Assembly: GCF_030826625.1 (NCBI RefSeq)
Contig: NZ_JAPJNQ010000087.1
Coordinates: forward strand, 1-8,987
DNA length: 8,987 nt
DNA from: Corynebacterium sp.
GTDB lineage: Bacteria; Actinomycetota; Actinomycetes; Mycobacteriales; Mycobacteriaceae
Direction of reading: 5' to 3'
The position numbers and the translations under genes are program-made. Positions 1-6,135 of the stretch are shown in pieces. The notes below the pieces were generated by a model, which worked only from the letters and a program-made list of their open reading frames with translations, searched no databases and was not told where the DNA came from. Numbering within the stretch: position 1 is the first letter of the stretch; each line of letters starts with the position of its first letter.

Positions 1-121
1 ACGAAACAAGAGTCAGAGCAAGAGCCGACATGGCGGCGATACCGACCTTCTTTATGCTGCTGGCTTTTTTAACCACAAAACCAGACACAAAACAAGACCC
101 TAAACCAGACATTGTATTCAT
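1..121 (-). CDS. Secreted substrate-binding protein of peptide ABC transporter (N-terminal fragment, probable OppA)
   Basis: Reading starts at an ATG (119-121) preceded by AAGGAG (127-132) with a 5-nt spacer, a strong ribosome binding site. The frame stays open for all 40 visible codons to the window edge. The peptide has a short N-region, then a basic stretch (KKASSIKK, about residues 18-25) and a hydrophobic core (VGIAAMSALALTLVS, 26-40), so it looks like a Sec or lipoprotein signal peptide; any lipobox cysteine would lie outside the window. The gene follows oppB-oppC-oppD in the same orientation, the position of oppA in mycobacterial oppBCDA operons. From that I infer a periplasmic-space or lipid-anchored peptide-binding protein. 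No binding-domain sequence is visible, so the identity rests on the signal peptide and gene order only. The gap to oppD (108 nt) and the TATAAT box in it suggest extra transcription of this gene. Confidence 0.75.
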   Translation of the reverse strand, partial: MNTMSGLGSCFVSGFVVKKASSIKKVGIAAMSALALTLVS

Positions 122-145
122 AGACTCTCCTTCAGAAGTGAGTGA

Positions 146-160
146 ACCTACACGGTAGGT
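146..160 (-). promoter_or_regulatory. Short inverted repeat in the leader of the binding-protein gene
   Basis: ACCTAC-ACG-GTAGGT is a perfect 6-bp inverted repeat with a 3-nt centre. It lies between the TATAAT box (185-190) and the ribosome binding site (127-132), so it would be in the 5' leader RNA. No T-run follows it, so it does not look like an intrinsic terminator. It could be an operator, a small leader hairpin stabilising the binding-protein transcript, or chance. Confidence 0.3.
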
Positions 161-184
161 ACTCTGTGATTTAACACTCATAAG

Positions 185-190
185 ATTATA
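185..190 (-). promoter_or_regulatory. Putative -10 box for the binding-protein gene
   Basis: The minus strand reads TATAAT, a perfect sigma-A -10 hexamer, about 64 nt upstream of the ATG at 121. No convincing -35 hexamer is found 16-19 bp upstream, which is common in corynebacterial promoters. The predicted start near 178 would give a leader of about 57 nt. It sits just after the oppD stop (230) and would allow the binding protein to be made in excess over the permease, as is usual for ABC importers. This is inference from sequence only. Confidence 0.45.
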
Positions 191-229
191 ACTGTGCCCT
201 AAGCGAAATAGAAACTTTTGCGAAAAATA

Positions 230-2104
230 TTATGCCGAGCTGCGCTCGCGCCGTGCCGCAGATGGGTCTGGAATAGGAATCGCATTCAAAAGCTTGCGCG
301 TGTAGTCGTGCTGTGGGTCGTCGAAAATGGCATCTGTCTCGCCTTCCTCTACGAATGCACCCTCATACATGACCGCAACTCGATCCGACAGGTGCCGCAC
401 CACGGACAAGTCGTGCGCAACGAACAGATAAGCGATTCCCAACTTGCGCTTCAGATCTTCCAAAAGGTTGATCACACCGGCCTGAATAGAAACATCCAAA
501 GCCGACACTGGCTCGTCAAGAACGATCACTTTCGGGTTCGTCGCCAAGGCACGGGCCAAACCAATACGCTGACGCTGGCCGCCGGAGAAATGACTTGGGA
601 AGCGGTCGAGGTGCTGCACATCCAGGCCGACCAATTCCATCAATTCGTGCACGCGATCGTCTACATCGCCATCAAAGCCAAGTGAATTCAGCGGTTCTGC
701 AATCACCTCGCGCACGGTCAACCGCGGGTTCAGCGAACTCATGGGATCCTGGAACACGATTTGCAGCTGTTTACGCGCCTCACGACGCTGGGAAGCAGAC
801 ATCTCATTGGCATCTTGCCCACCCAAAATGACCGCACCGTTTTCTGGCTCCAAATCCATGATCTCCAGCAAAGTCGTGGTCTTACCACAACCAGACTCGC
901 CCACGATTGCCATGCATTCGCCTTCGCGAATCTCAAAGCTGATGCCGTTGACCGCTTTGACCGTACCGACGCGACGCTTGACCAACGCGCCTTTCAGCAA
1001 CGGAAATTCCTTACGCAAATCATTAACTTCGAGGGCGATAGAACGTTCTTCCCGCGGGACATCTCCCAGCACATCCGCGCTCAGTTTCGGCACCGGATAC
1101 ATCTGCTGACCATCAATTTTGCGGTCCGTAATGTGCTCCGAGCGGATACACGCAGTGCTTTGACTTTCGTTAGTTTTCAGTGGCAACAACTTCGGCTCTG
1201 CCTTGAGGCATTCCTCAGTAGCTACCGGACAACGTGGGGCAAACTGGCATTTATCTTCCAGGTTCACCAGCATCGGCGGGTTACCCTCGATCGGGATCAA
1301 TGGGTCTTTCGACGAAGCATCGGGCCGTGGCGTCGACCCCAACAAACCGATGGTATAAGGCATGCGGGGATTTTCGAACAAGTCGTACACCCCGGCGCGT
1401 TCGACGGGACGCCCGGCGTACATCACCATGACATCATCGGCGGTTTCTGCAACCACGCCCATGTCGTGGGTAATCATGATCGTCGCCGCACCCGTTTCTT
1501 TCTGTGCAACTTTAATGACGTCTAGAATCTGCGCCTGAATGGTCACGTCCAGTGCGGTGGTTGGCTCGTCGGCGATCAATACCTTCGGGTTGTTCGCAAT
1601 CGCGATGGCGATGACTACGCGCTGGCGCATACCCCCAGAAAACTGGTGTGGAAAAGATTTCAAGCGCAGTTTTGGCTCGCTGATCCCGACGAGTTCCAGC
1701 AAATGCGCAGACTGGTCAAGCGCGACCCGCTTGCTCACCTTCTGGTGGGTTTGGATTGCTTCGACCAGTTGTGTTCCGATATCGAAAACCGGAGTCAGTG
1801 CCGACAGCGGATCCTGGAAGATCATGCCAATGTCTTTGCCGCGAATTTTCGACATTTGCTTGTCGTTTTTCGTCAACAAGTTTTCACCGTTGAACTCCAC
1901 TGAGCCCGAGACTTTTGCGTAATCCGGAAGCAATCCCATTACCGCCATCGAGGTCACCGATTTACCAGAACCGGATTCGCCCACGATGCCGAGGGTCTTG
2001 CCAGGCAGCAAGTCAAAGTTAACCCCACGCACAGCATTAACAGTTCCGGCTTCCGACGGAAACGAAACACTGAGATCAGTGACAGACAGAATAGGAGAGG
2101 TCAT
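230..2104 (-). CDS. oppD: Oligopeptide ABC transporter, fused double ATPase with Fe-S cluster domain (OppD-like)
   Basis: This 624-residue cytoplasmic protein carries two complete ABC ATPase domains in one chain, equivalent to DppD plus DppF. Domain 1 has Walker A GESGSGKS (42-49), Q-loop Q97, signature FSGGMRQR (155-162), Walker B VLIADEP (175-181) and H-loop H213. Domain 2 has GESGCGKT (402-409), Q452, FSGGQRQR (506-513), VIVLDEP (526-532) and H564. All catalytic motifs are intact, so both sites should hydrolyse ATP. Between them, an oligo_HPY-type segment contains C286, C292, C299 and C319, matching the four cysteines that ligate a [4Fe-4S] cluster in mycobacterial OppD. The length fits the fused actinobacterial form (about 610-630 residues). 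The ATG overlaps the oppC stop by 4 nt (ATGA), and GGAGG lies 6 nt upstream. The substrate is inferred to be short peptides; dipeptides versus longer peptides cannot be told from the sequence. Confidence 0.96.
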   Translation of the reverse strand: MTSPILSVTDLSVSFPSEAGTVNAVRGVNFDLLPGKTLGIVGESGSGKSVTSMAVMGLLPDYAKVSGSVEFNGENLLTKNDKQMSKIRGKDIGMIFQDPLSALTPVFDIGTQLVEAIQTHQKVSKRVALDQSAHLLELVGISEPKLRLKSFPHQFSGGMRQRVVIAIAIANNPKVLIADEPTTALDVTIQAQILDVIKVAQKETGAATIMITHDMGVVAETADDVMVMYAGRPVERAGVYDLFENPRMPYTIGLLGSTPRPDASSKDPLIPIEGNPPMLVNLEDKCQFAPRCPVATEECLKAEPKLLPLKTNESQSTACIRSEHITDRKIDGQQMYPVPKLSADVLGDVPREERSIALEVNDLRKEFPLLKGALVKRRVGTVKAVNGISFEIREGECMAIVGESGCGKTTTLLEIMDLEPENGAVILGGQDANEMSASQRREARKQLQIVFQDPMSSLNPRLTVREVIAEPLNSLGFDGDVDDRVHELMELVGLDVQHLDRFPSHFSGGQRQRIGLARALATNPKVIVLDEPVSALDVSIQAGVINLLEDLKRKLGIAYLFVAHDLSVVRHLSDRVAVMYEGAFVEEGETDAIFDDPQHDYTRKLLNAIPIPDPSAARRERSSA

Positions 2105-3066
2105 GCTTTTCCTCCAGAATTAGAGTTCGGATCCAGTGCGTCGCGCAAGCCGTCGCCGATAAACGCCATGGACACGGTAAGTAAGGTCAAAACACCCGCT
2201 GGGAAGTAGAACTGCCACGGAGCAGCGTTGATCACGTTCACGCCGTCTTGCAGCATGGTTCCCAACGAAACGTCGGGCAGTTTAATACCCAGACCCAAAA
2301 ACGACAGTGCGGTTTCTGACATGACGGTTCCAATCACGCCAAAGACGAATTGAATGATCAGCAGCGAGCCAATATTTGGCACCAGGTGGCGCAACACGAT
2401 GCGCGGGCGGGAAACACCCATGTATTTCGCGGCGCGCACATAATCAAGCTCGCGCAGAGTCAACGCCAGTGACCAAATCACACGTGCCGGATACATCCAG
2501 CCAAATACCGCCAGCACAATGATCAGCAGCTTCCAGTCGCCGCCCGAGCCGGAAACAACCAAGGCAATGATCAAAAACGACGGAATAGCCAGCAGAAAGT
2601 GAATCGCAGCCATCACGATCTTTTCGACGGGCCCGCCCCACAATGCGGCACCGGCTCCAATCAACGCTGATGCCACGGAAGTCAGCGCCGAGACCACGAT
2701 CGCGATAGTCAACGACCGGCCCAGACCGTGAACGATCTGCGCGTAGATATCATTACCAGCATCATTGGTACCAAACCAGTGCTCAGAGTTTGGTGGCACT
2801 GCCAGGTTGAGAAAGTCCGGCTCGTAGTAATCCCACTGCGTGAAAGCTCCACCGATCGTCGCCAAGCCAATCAGGCCAAGCAAGATCATCAGGCCAACGG
2901 TGGCGAGTTTGTTGCGGAAGAATCGACGCACGTAGAGCTTCCACCGCGCAGTGCCGCGCTTTTTCTTGGCTGCAGCTTTCTGCGTATCCAGCTTGCTGGT
3001 TTTCTTATTGTCATCGCCTGGCGCGTAGCTTTCAGCAACGACATTGGTTTCTCTTGGATTAGTCAT
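2101..3066 (-). CDS. oppC: Oligopeptide ABC transporter permease, DppC/OppC family
   Basis: This 321-residue inner-membrane permease is one half of the peptide channel. It begins with a charged, lysine-rich cytoplasmic tail (1-45), followed by an OppC_N-type segment with the first membrane helix (about 55-75). The transport domain follows, with helices at about 118-142, 150-171, 179-200, 233-256 and 285-305. The EAA loop that contacts the ATPase is visible as RAAKYMGVSRPRIVLRH (211-227), and the family motif ETALSFLGLG is at 251-260. The GTNDAGNDIYAQIVHG stretch (99-114) is typical of DppC proteins. The ATG lies 2 nt after the oppB TAG with only a weak Shine-Dalgarno sequence, so translation is probably coupled to oppB. 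The 3' end overlaps oppD by 4 nt. Its function as partner of OppB and OppD is secure from family and context. Confidence 0.95.
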   Translation of the reverse strand: MTNPRETNVVAESYAPGDDNKKTSKLDTQKAAAKKKRGTARWKLYVRRFFRNKLATVGLMILLGLIGLATIGGAFTQWDYYEPDFLNLAVPPNSEHWFGTNDAGNDIYAQIVHGLGRSLTIAIVVSALTSVASALIGAGAALWGGPVEKIVMAAIHFLLAIPSFLIIALVVSGSGGDWKLLIIVLAVFGWMYPARVIWSLALTLRELDYVRAAKYMGVSRPRIVLRHLVPNIGSLLIIQFVFGVIGTVMSETALSFLGLGIKLPDVSLGTMLQDGVNVINAAPWQFYFPAGVLTLLTVSMAFIGDGLRDALDPNSNSGGKA

Positions 3067-3068
3067 GT

Positions 3069-4052
3069 CTAGCTCACCCGTACCCGTGGATCGATGGCGA
3101 CGACGACGACGTCCGCCAAAATTGCTGAGAAGGCTGTCGAAGCGGCACCGAAGGCGGCCACGGCAACCACGCCATTGATGTCGTTGTTAGCGATGGTGTC
3201 CAGGAAATACTGCCCCATACCCTGCCAGGCGAAGATTTTTTCGGTCATGACGGCACCGGTGAAGATTCCGGGAATCGAAAACGCCACCGAGGTTGCCACC
3301 GGAATAATTGAGGTGCGCAACGCATGGCGACGAATCGCAACCCCGCGCGGCAAACCTTTTGCGCGTGCGGTGCGGACATAGTCAGCATTCAAGTTATCGA
3401 GCAACAACGTACGCTGCGTCATGTGGTAGCCGGCGTAGGAAATGAAGACCATGGCGATGGTCGGAAGCGTCAAGTGTTGCAGGATATCGATCAGTGTTGG
3501 GAAGAATCCGTCGACGTGTAATGATCGTGCGCCAATAACGTAGAAAACGCGCGTGCCGGTCCACTCGTTGATTTTCAGACCAAACCCGACGACCACGATC
3601 GAAGCAACAACGATGTGTGTGTTCATGGCGATGATCGAAATCCCCTGCCACACACGGTCACCCATGCGATATTGCCTGGATGCCGTGTACACACCGATGG
3701 CAACACCGATCACGATGGAAAGAATGGTTGCCAGCAAAAGCAGCTGGGCGGAGACCCAAATACGGTAGCCAACCTCGTGGTTGACACTAGCCCCAATCGG
3801 GGACATTCCCCAGTCCCAGTGAAGTAATACATTGGTGAGCCAATTCCACCAGCGTTCGAAAATCGGCGTCGACGGGCTCAGATTATACGGTTCCAGCATC
3901 GAGTCAATTTGCGCTTCCGGAATCGGTGGCCGTCGCGTCGAATAATTCGAGCGGGGATCCAAAAATGCCGAAGCCAGAAAGTATGTCAGGTTGGTTGCCA
4001 GGAAAATAACCAGCAACCACCCCGAAACTTTCTTCAATAAATACCGGAACAT
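3069..4052 (-). CDS. oppB: Oligopeptide ABC transporter permease, DppB/OppB family
   Basis: This 327-residue inner-membrane permease is the first gene of the peptide importer operon. The first helix is at 9-30, then a long extracytoplasmic stretch (31-100), then five helices at about 101-122, 137-158, 195-213, 251-272 and 296-320. The EAA motif is at 225-245 (YVRTARAKGLPRGVAIRRHAL), and the protein ends with DPRVRVS, the usual DppB tail. I chose the ATG at 4052 because GGAG (4058-4061) lies 5 nt upstream. A GTG at 4058, two codons earlier, is also possible, served by AGGA at 4069-4072. The start opens onto a 290-nt upstream region with a promoter and palindromes, so this is the operon head. 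It is only 2 nt from oppC and should be cotranscribed and translationally coupled with it. Confidence 0.95.
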   Translation of the reverse strand: MFRYLLKKVSGWLLVIFLATNLTYFLASAFLDPRSNYSTRRPPIPEAQIDSMLEPYNLSPSTPIFERWWNWLTNVLLHWDWGMSPIGASVNHEVGYRIWVSAQLLLLATILSIVIGVAIGVYTASRQYRMGDRVWQGISIIAMNTHIVVASIVVVGFGLKINEWTGTRVFYVIGARSLHVDGFFPTLIDILQHLTLPTIAMVFISYAGYHMTQRTLLLDNLNADYVRTARAKGLPRGVAIRRHALRTSIIPVATSVAFSIPGIFTGAVMTEKIFAWQGMGQYFLDTIANNDINGVVAVAAFGAASTAFSAILADVVVVAIDPRVRVS

Positions 4053-4070
4053 ATACACTCCACTGAAGTC

Positions 4071-4088
4071 CTGCGAGCACTACCGCAG
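4071..4088 (-). promoter_or_regulatory. Leader stem-loop next to the oppB ribosome binding site
   Basis: CTGCG and CGCAG pair over an 8-nt loop in the predicted 5' leader of oppB. The stem ends beside AGGAC (4068-4072), the upstream Shine-Dalgarno candidate, and a GTC/GAC extension is possible with a bulge. Such a fold might limit access for the GTG start at 4058. The stem is short and could be chance. Confidence 0.25.
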
Positions 4089-4125
4089 CTTTGTAGGACG
4101 ACCACACCAAAACTACAGTGGGTAA

Positions 4126-4156
4126 GTTATATCACATGATATCGCCCACATAACAA
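4126..4156 (-). promoter_or_regulatory. Putative promoter of the opp operon
   Basis: On the minus strand an extended -10, TGA-TATAAC (4126-4134), is followed upstream by a -35-like TTGTTA (4151-4156) after a rather long 19-bp spacer. The predicted start near 4119 gives a leader of about 65 nt before oppB. This is the best promoter match between hutU and oppB, and it implies that the opp genes are transcribed apart from hut. Confidence 0.5.
4129..4142. promoter_or_regulatory. Palindrome overlapping the opp -10 box (candidate operator)
   Basis: ATATCA-CA-TGATAT is a perfect 6-bp inverted repeat with a 2-bp centre. It covers most of the -10 hexamer and the spacer, where a bound protein would block RNA polymerase. 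The binding factor is unknown; I do not match it to a named regulator. Confidence 0.45.
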
Positions 4157-4179
4157 ACAGGCAGTGACGCACACCTGTT
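4156..4179. promoter_or_regulatory. Inverted repeat upstream of the opp promoter
   Basis: AACAGG and CCTGTT form 6-bp arms around a 12-nt centre that itself contains GTG-ACG-CAC. The element abuts the -35-like hexamer. It may be a second regulator site, for an activator or repressor of peptide uptake, or a chance repeat. Confidence 0.35.
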
Positions 4180-4249
4180 CTAAAAGCAAGAAAGCTCACA
4201 AACTGCCAGAGCACGGTTAATGTTCGACGGTCAAATATAAACACCACAA

Positions 4250-4317
4250 CGCCCCGCCTAGTGCTGCTGCACTACGCGATGGAGCATCCATCATGCAGGC
4301 AGAGCCCAAGCGGGGCG
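4250..4317 (-). terminator. Long rod-like hairpin downstream of hutU (probable terminator or 3'-UTR structure)
   Basis: Read on the minus strand, CGCCCCGC (4317-4310) pairs with GCGGGGCG (4257-4250). The stem continues through U-G, U-A, G-U and G-C to 12 bp. Inside, GCU/AGC, CUGCAU/GUGCAG and the hairpin GAUGGA-UGC-UCCAUC (4292-4278) can stack into one nearly continuous rod. An alternative local hairpin is UAGUGC-AGCA-GCACUA (4274-4259). On the plus strand the G-U pairs would be C-A mismatches, so the structure fits minus-strand RNA better. The following bases (TTGTGGTGTTTATATTT) are only moderately T-rich. It starts 26 nt after the hutU stop and precedes the opp promoter, which suits a transcription terminator separating the two units. 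It could also be a stable small RNA. Confidence 0.55.
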
Positions 4318-4327
4318 AAGATCAATG

Positions 4328-4348
4328 AGCTAGTACGAAAAACTAGCT
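4328..4348 (-). repeat. Stem-loop overlapping the hutU stop codon
   Basis: AGCTAGT and ACTAGCT pair perfectly (7 bp) around a 7-nt loop. The hutU TAG (4343-4345) is inside the stem. No T-run follows on the minus strand, so it is unlikely to be a terminator alone. It may protect the 3' end of the message or simply precede the larger hairpin. Confidence 0.4.
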
Positions 4349-6022
4349 TTCGCGGGAACGGAACGGCATCGGAATACGCACACCGCGCTCTGTCGCCACT
4401 TCATCAGCACGGTCATAACCAGCATCGACGTGACGAATAACCCCCATTCCCGGGTCATTGGTGAGCACAGCTTCCAGCTTCTTTGCGGCAAGCTCTGTGC
4501 CGTCGGCAACGGTAACCTGCCCACAGTGAATGGAACGCCCCATGCCGACGCCTCCACCGTGGTGCAACGAAACCCAAGTGGCACCACCGGAGGTTGCGGT
4601 CAATGCGTTGAGCAGTGGCCAGTCGGCAACCGCATCGGTGCCATCGAGCATGCCTTCGGTTTCGCGGTATGGCGAAGCCACCGATCCAGAATCCAAGTGG
4701 TCACGGCCGATCACGATTGGCGCTTTGACCTTGCCCTCTGCAACCAGCTGGTTAAACAGCAAGCCGGCCTTGTGACGCTCTCCATAGCCCAACCAGCAAA
4801 TGCGCGCTGGCAGGCCTTCGAATTCGACATACTCTTCGGCAGCATCCAACCAGTTGTGCAGGTGCTCGTTGTCTGGGAACAATTCCTTGATCGCCTGATC
4901 GGTGACCTTGATGTCTTCCGGGTCACCGGATAGTGCTACCCAACGGAACGGGCCGAGGCCTTCACAGAACAGCGGGCGGATATACGCCGGCACGAAACCA
5001 GGGAATTCGAAAGCACGGTTGTATCCGGCGTGGCGTGCTTCATCGCGGATGGAGTTGCCGTAGTCGAAAACTTCCGCGCCTTCGTCCTGGAATTCCACCA
5101 TCGCTTGCACCTGAGCCGCCATGGATTCGCGTGCTTTCTTGGTGAAAGTTTCTGGGTCAGCCTTCGCCTCGCGGTGCCACTCTTCGACGGAGTGTTCTAC
5201 CGGCAGGTAGGACAGCGGATCGTGCGCGGAAGTCTGGTCGGTAACAATATCGACGGTCAGCTCACCGGCACGGTGACGCTTGAGCACCTCCGGGAAGATT
5301 TCGGCAGCATTACCCACCACACCGATGGTCAGCGCGCGCTTTTCTTCTTTAGCCTGGTTGGCCATCTCGATGGCTTCATCCAAGGAAGTGGTGACCTCAT
5401 CGAGGTAACGCTTGCCCTGACGACGCTTCAGGCGAGTCTCGTCCACATCGGCGATGATGCACACACCACCGTTGAGCTTGACGGCGAGTGGCTGCGCGCC
5501 ACCCATACCGCCGCAACCACCGGTCAGGGTCAAGGTACCGGCCAAAGTATCGTTAAAGCGCTTGGTAGCCACCGCCGCGAAGGTTTCGTAAGTACCCTGC
5601 AAAATGCCCTGGGTAGCGATGTAAATCCAGGAGCCAGCGGTCATCTGGCCGTACATCATCAAGCCTTCGTCGTCAAGCTTGCGGAAGTGCTCCCAGTTCG
5701 CCCAGTCGCCCACCAGGTTGGAGTTTGCGATCAGCACGCGTGGTGCCCATTCGTTGGTGCGCAGCACGCCGACTGGTTTACCGGATTGCACCAGCAGGGT
5801 CTCATCGGCTTCGAGATCCTTCAGGACGTCGACAATGGCGTCGAACGATTCCCAGTTACGGGCAGCTTTACCGGTACCACCGTAAACCACTAGGTCTTCC
5901 GGACGCTCAGCAACCTCCGGGTCAAGGTTGTTCATCAGCATGCGCAGCGGAGCTTCAGTCTGCCACGACTTTGCGGACAATTCGATTCCACGCGGGGCGC
6001 GAATTTCACGAGGTTGCGACAT
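4343..6022 (-). CDS. hutU: Urocanate hydratase (urocanase), HutU
   Basis: This cytoplasmic enzyme adds water to urocanate to give 4-imidazolone-5-propionate, step two of histidine degradation, using a tightly bound NAD+ as electrophile. At 559 residues it matches the family length (about 550-560). Visible motifs are YGGTGKAARNW (47-57), the glycine-rich NAD-binding stretch TGGCGGMGGAQP (167-178), and the urocanase signature FEGLPARICWLGYGERHKAG (401-420) with active-site Cys409, equivalent to Cys410 of the Pseudomonas enzyme. GRDHLDSGS (439-447) is also typical. I chose the ATG at 6022 (MSQPREIRAPRG, the usual family start) with AAAGGA upstream, although its 11-nt spacing is long. An in-frame ATG at 6034 and a TTG at 6046 would add 4 and 8 residues. 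It lies 113 nt downstream of hutR with its own promoter signals and a HutR-like site, and is followed by hairpins. No defect is seen. Confidence 0.98.
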   Translation of the reverse strand: MSQPREIRAPRGIELSAKSWQTEAPLRMLMNNLDPEVAERPEDLVVYGGTGKAARNWESFDAIVDVLKDLEADETLLVQSGKPVGVLRTNEWAPRVLIANSNLVGDWANWEHFRKLDDEGLMMYGQMTAGSWIYIATQGILQGTYETFAAVATKRFNDTLAGTLTLTGGCGGMGGAQPLAVKLNGGVCIIADVDETRLKRRQGKRYLDEVTTSLDEAIEMANQAKEEKRALTIGVVGNAAEIFPEVLKRHRAGELTVDIVTDQTSAHDPLSYLPVEHSVEEWHREAKADPETFTKKARESMAAQVQAMVEFQDEGAEVFDYGNSIRDEARHAGYNRAFEFPGFVPAYIRPLFCEGLGPFRWVALSGDPEDIKVTDQAIKELFPDNEHLHNWLDAAEEYVEFEGLPARICWLGYGERHKAGLLFNQLVAEGKVKAPIVIGRDHLDSGSVASPYRETEGMLDGTDAVADWPLLNALTATSGGATWVSLHHGGGVGMGRSIHCGQVTVADGTELAAKKLEAVLTNDPGMGVIRHVDAGYDRADEVATERGVRIPMPFRSRES

Positions 6023-6067
6023 TTTCGTCAACATCCTTTCACTCAAACACTTCTTTTCTCGTCTTTT

Positions 6068-6073
6068 AATCTA
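6068..6073 (-). promoter_or_regulatory. Putative -10 box of hutU
   Basis: The minus strand reads TAGATT, fitting the corynebacterial TANANT consensus, and would start transcription near 6061, about 39 nt before the ATG at 6022. No good -35 hexamer exists at 16-18 bp (TGTTTT at best). That poverty is consistent with a promoter needing an activator bound upstream, but it is weak evidence on its own. Confidence 0.4.
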
Positions 6074-6085
6074 GAAGTTTTCTAG
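6071..6085. promoter_or_regulatory. 15-bp palindrome at the hutU promoter (candidate operator)
   Basis: CTAGAA-GTT-TTCTAG is a perfect 6-bp inverted repeat with a 3-bp centre. It overlaps the -10 candidate and the spacer of the hutU promoter, so a protein bound here would most simply repress. Its size and spacing resemble many dimeric helix-turn-helix operators, but it differs from the HutR-like motif nearby, so another regulator may be involved. Confidence 0.45.
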
Positions 6086-6116
6086 GTCACAAAACAGACG
6101 CTTGTCGACGAATGTG

Positions 6117-6130
6117 TCTGAAATGCGAGA
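6117..6130 (+). promoter_or_regulatory. Putative HutR binding site upstream of hutU
   Basis: TCTGAAATGCGAGA matches 12 of 14 positions of TCTGwwATwCCAGA, the HutR motif I recall for Corynebacterium resistens (from memory, not checked here). It lies just after the hutR stop codon and about 62 nt upstream of the predicted hutU start, a spacing common for activators. It shares TCTG, the central AT and the final AGA with the site at 8442-8455. The site itself is not fully symmetric. Confidence 0.5.
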
Positions 6131-6135
6131 CGTAA

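Noticed and set aside
761..1525. Plus-strand open frame of 254 codons opposite oppD
   Set aside because: It is antisense to a gene with all ABC ATPase motifs intact; the translation shows no recognisable domain and no plausible ribosome binding site was seen.
5030..5893. Plus-strand open frame of 287 codons opposite hutU
   Set aside because: Lies fully within the urocanase gene on the other strand; long antisense frames are expected from the codon bias of this sequence.
6023..6046. N-terminal extension of HutU from TTG (6046) or ATG (6034)
   Set aside because: The residues before MSQPREIRAP do not resemble the conserved HutU start, and the AAAGGA lies between these codons and the ATG at 6022.
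6095..6120. CAGAC-N16-GTCTG inverted repeat between hutR and hutU
   Set aside because: Arms are only 5 bp with a wide centre, and its right arm overlaps the better-supported HutR-like site; kept as possible context only.
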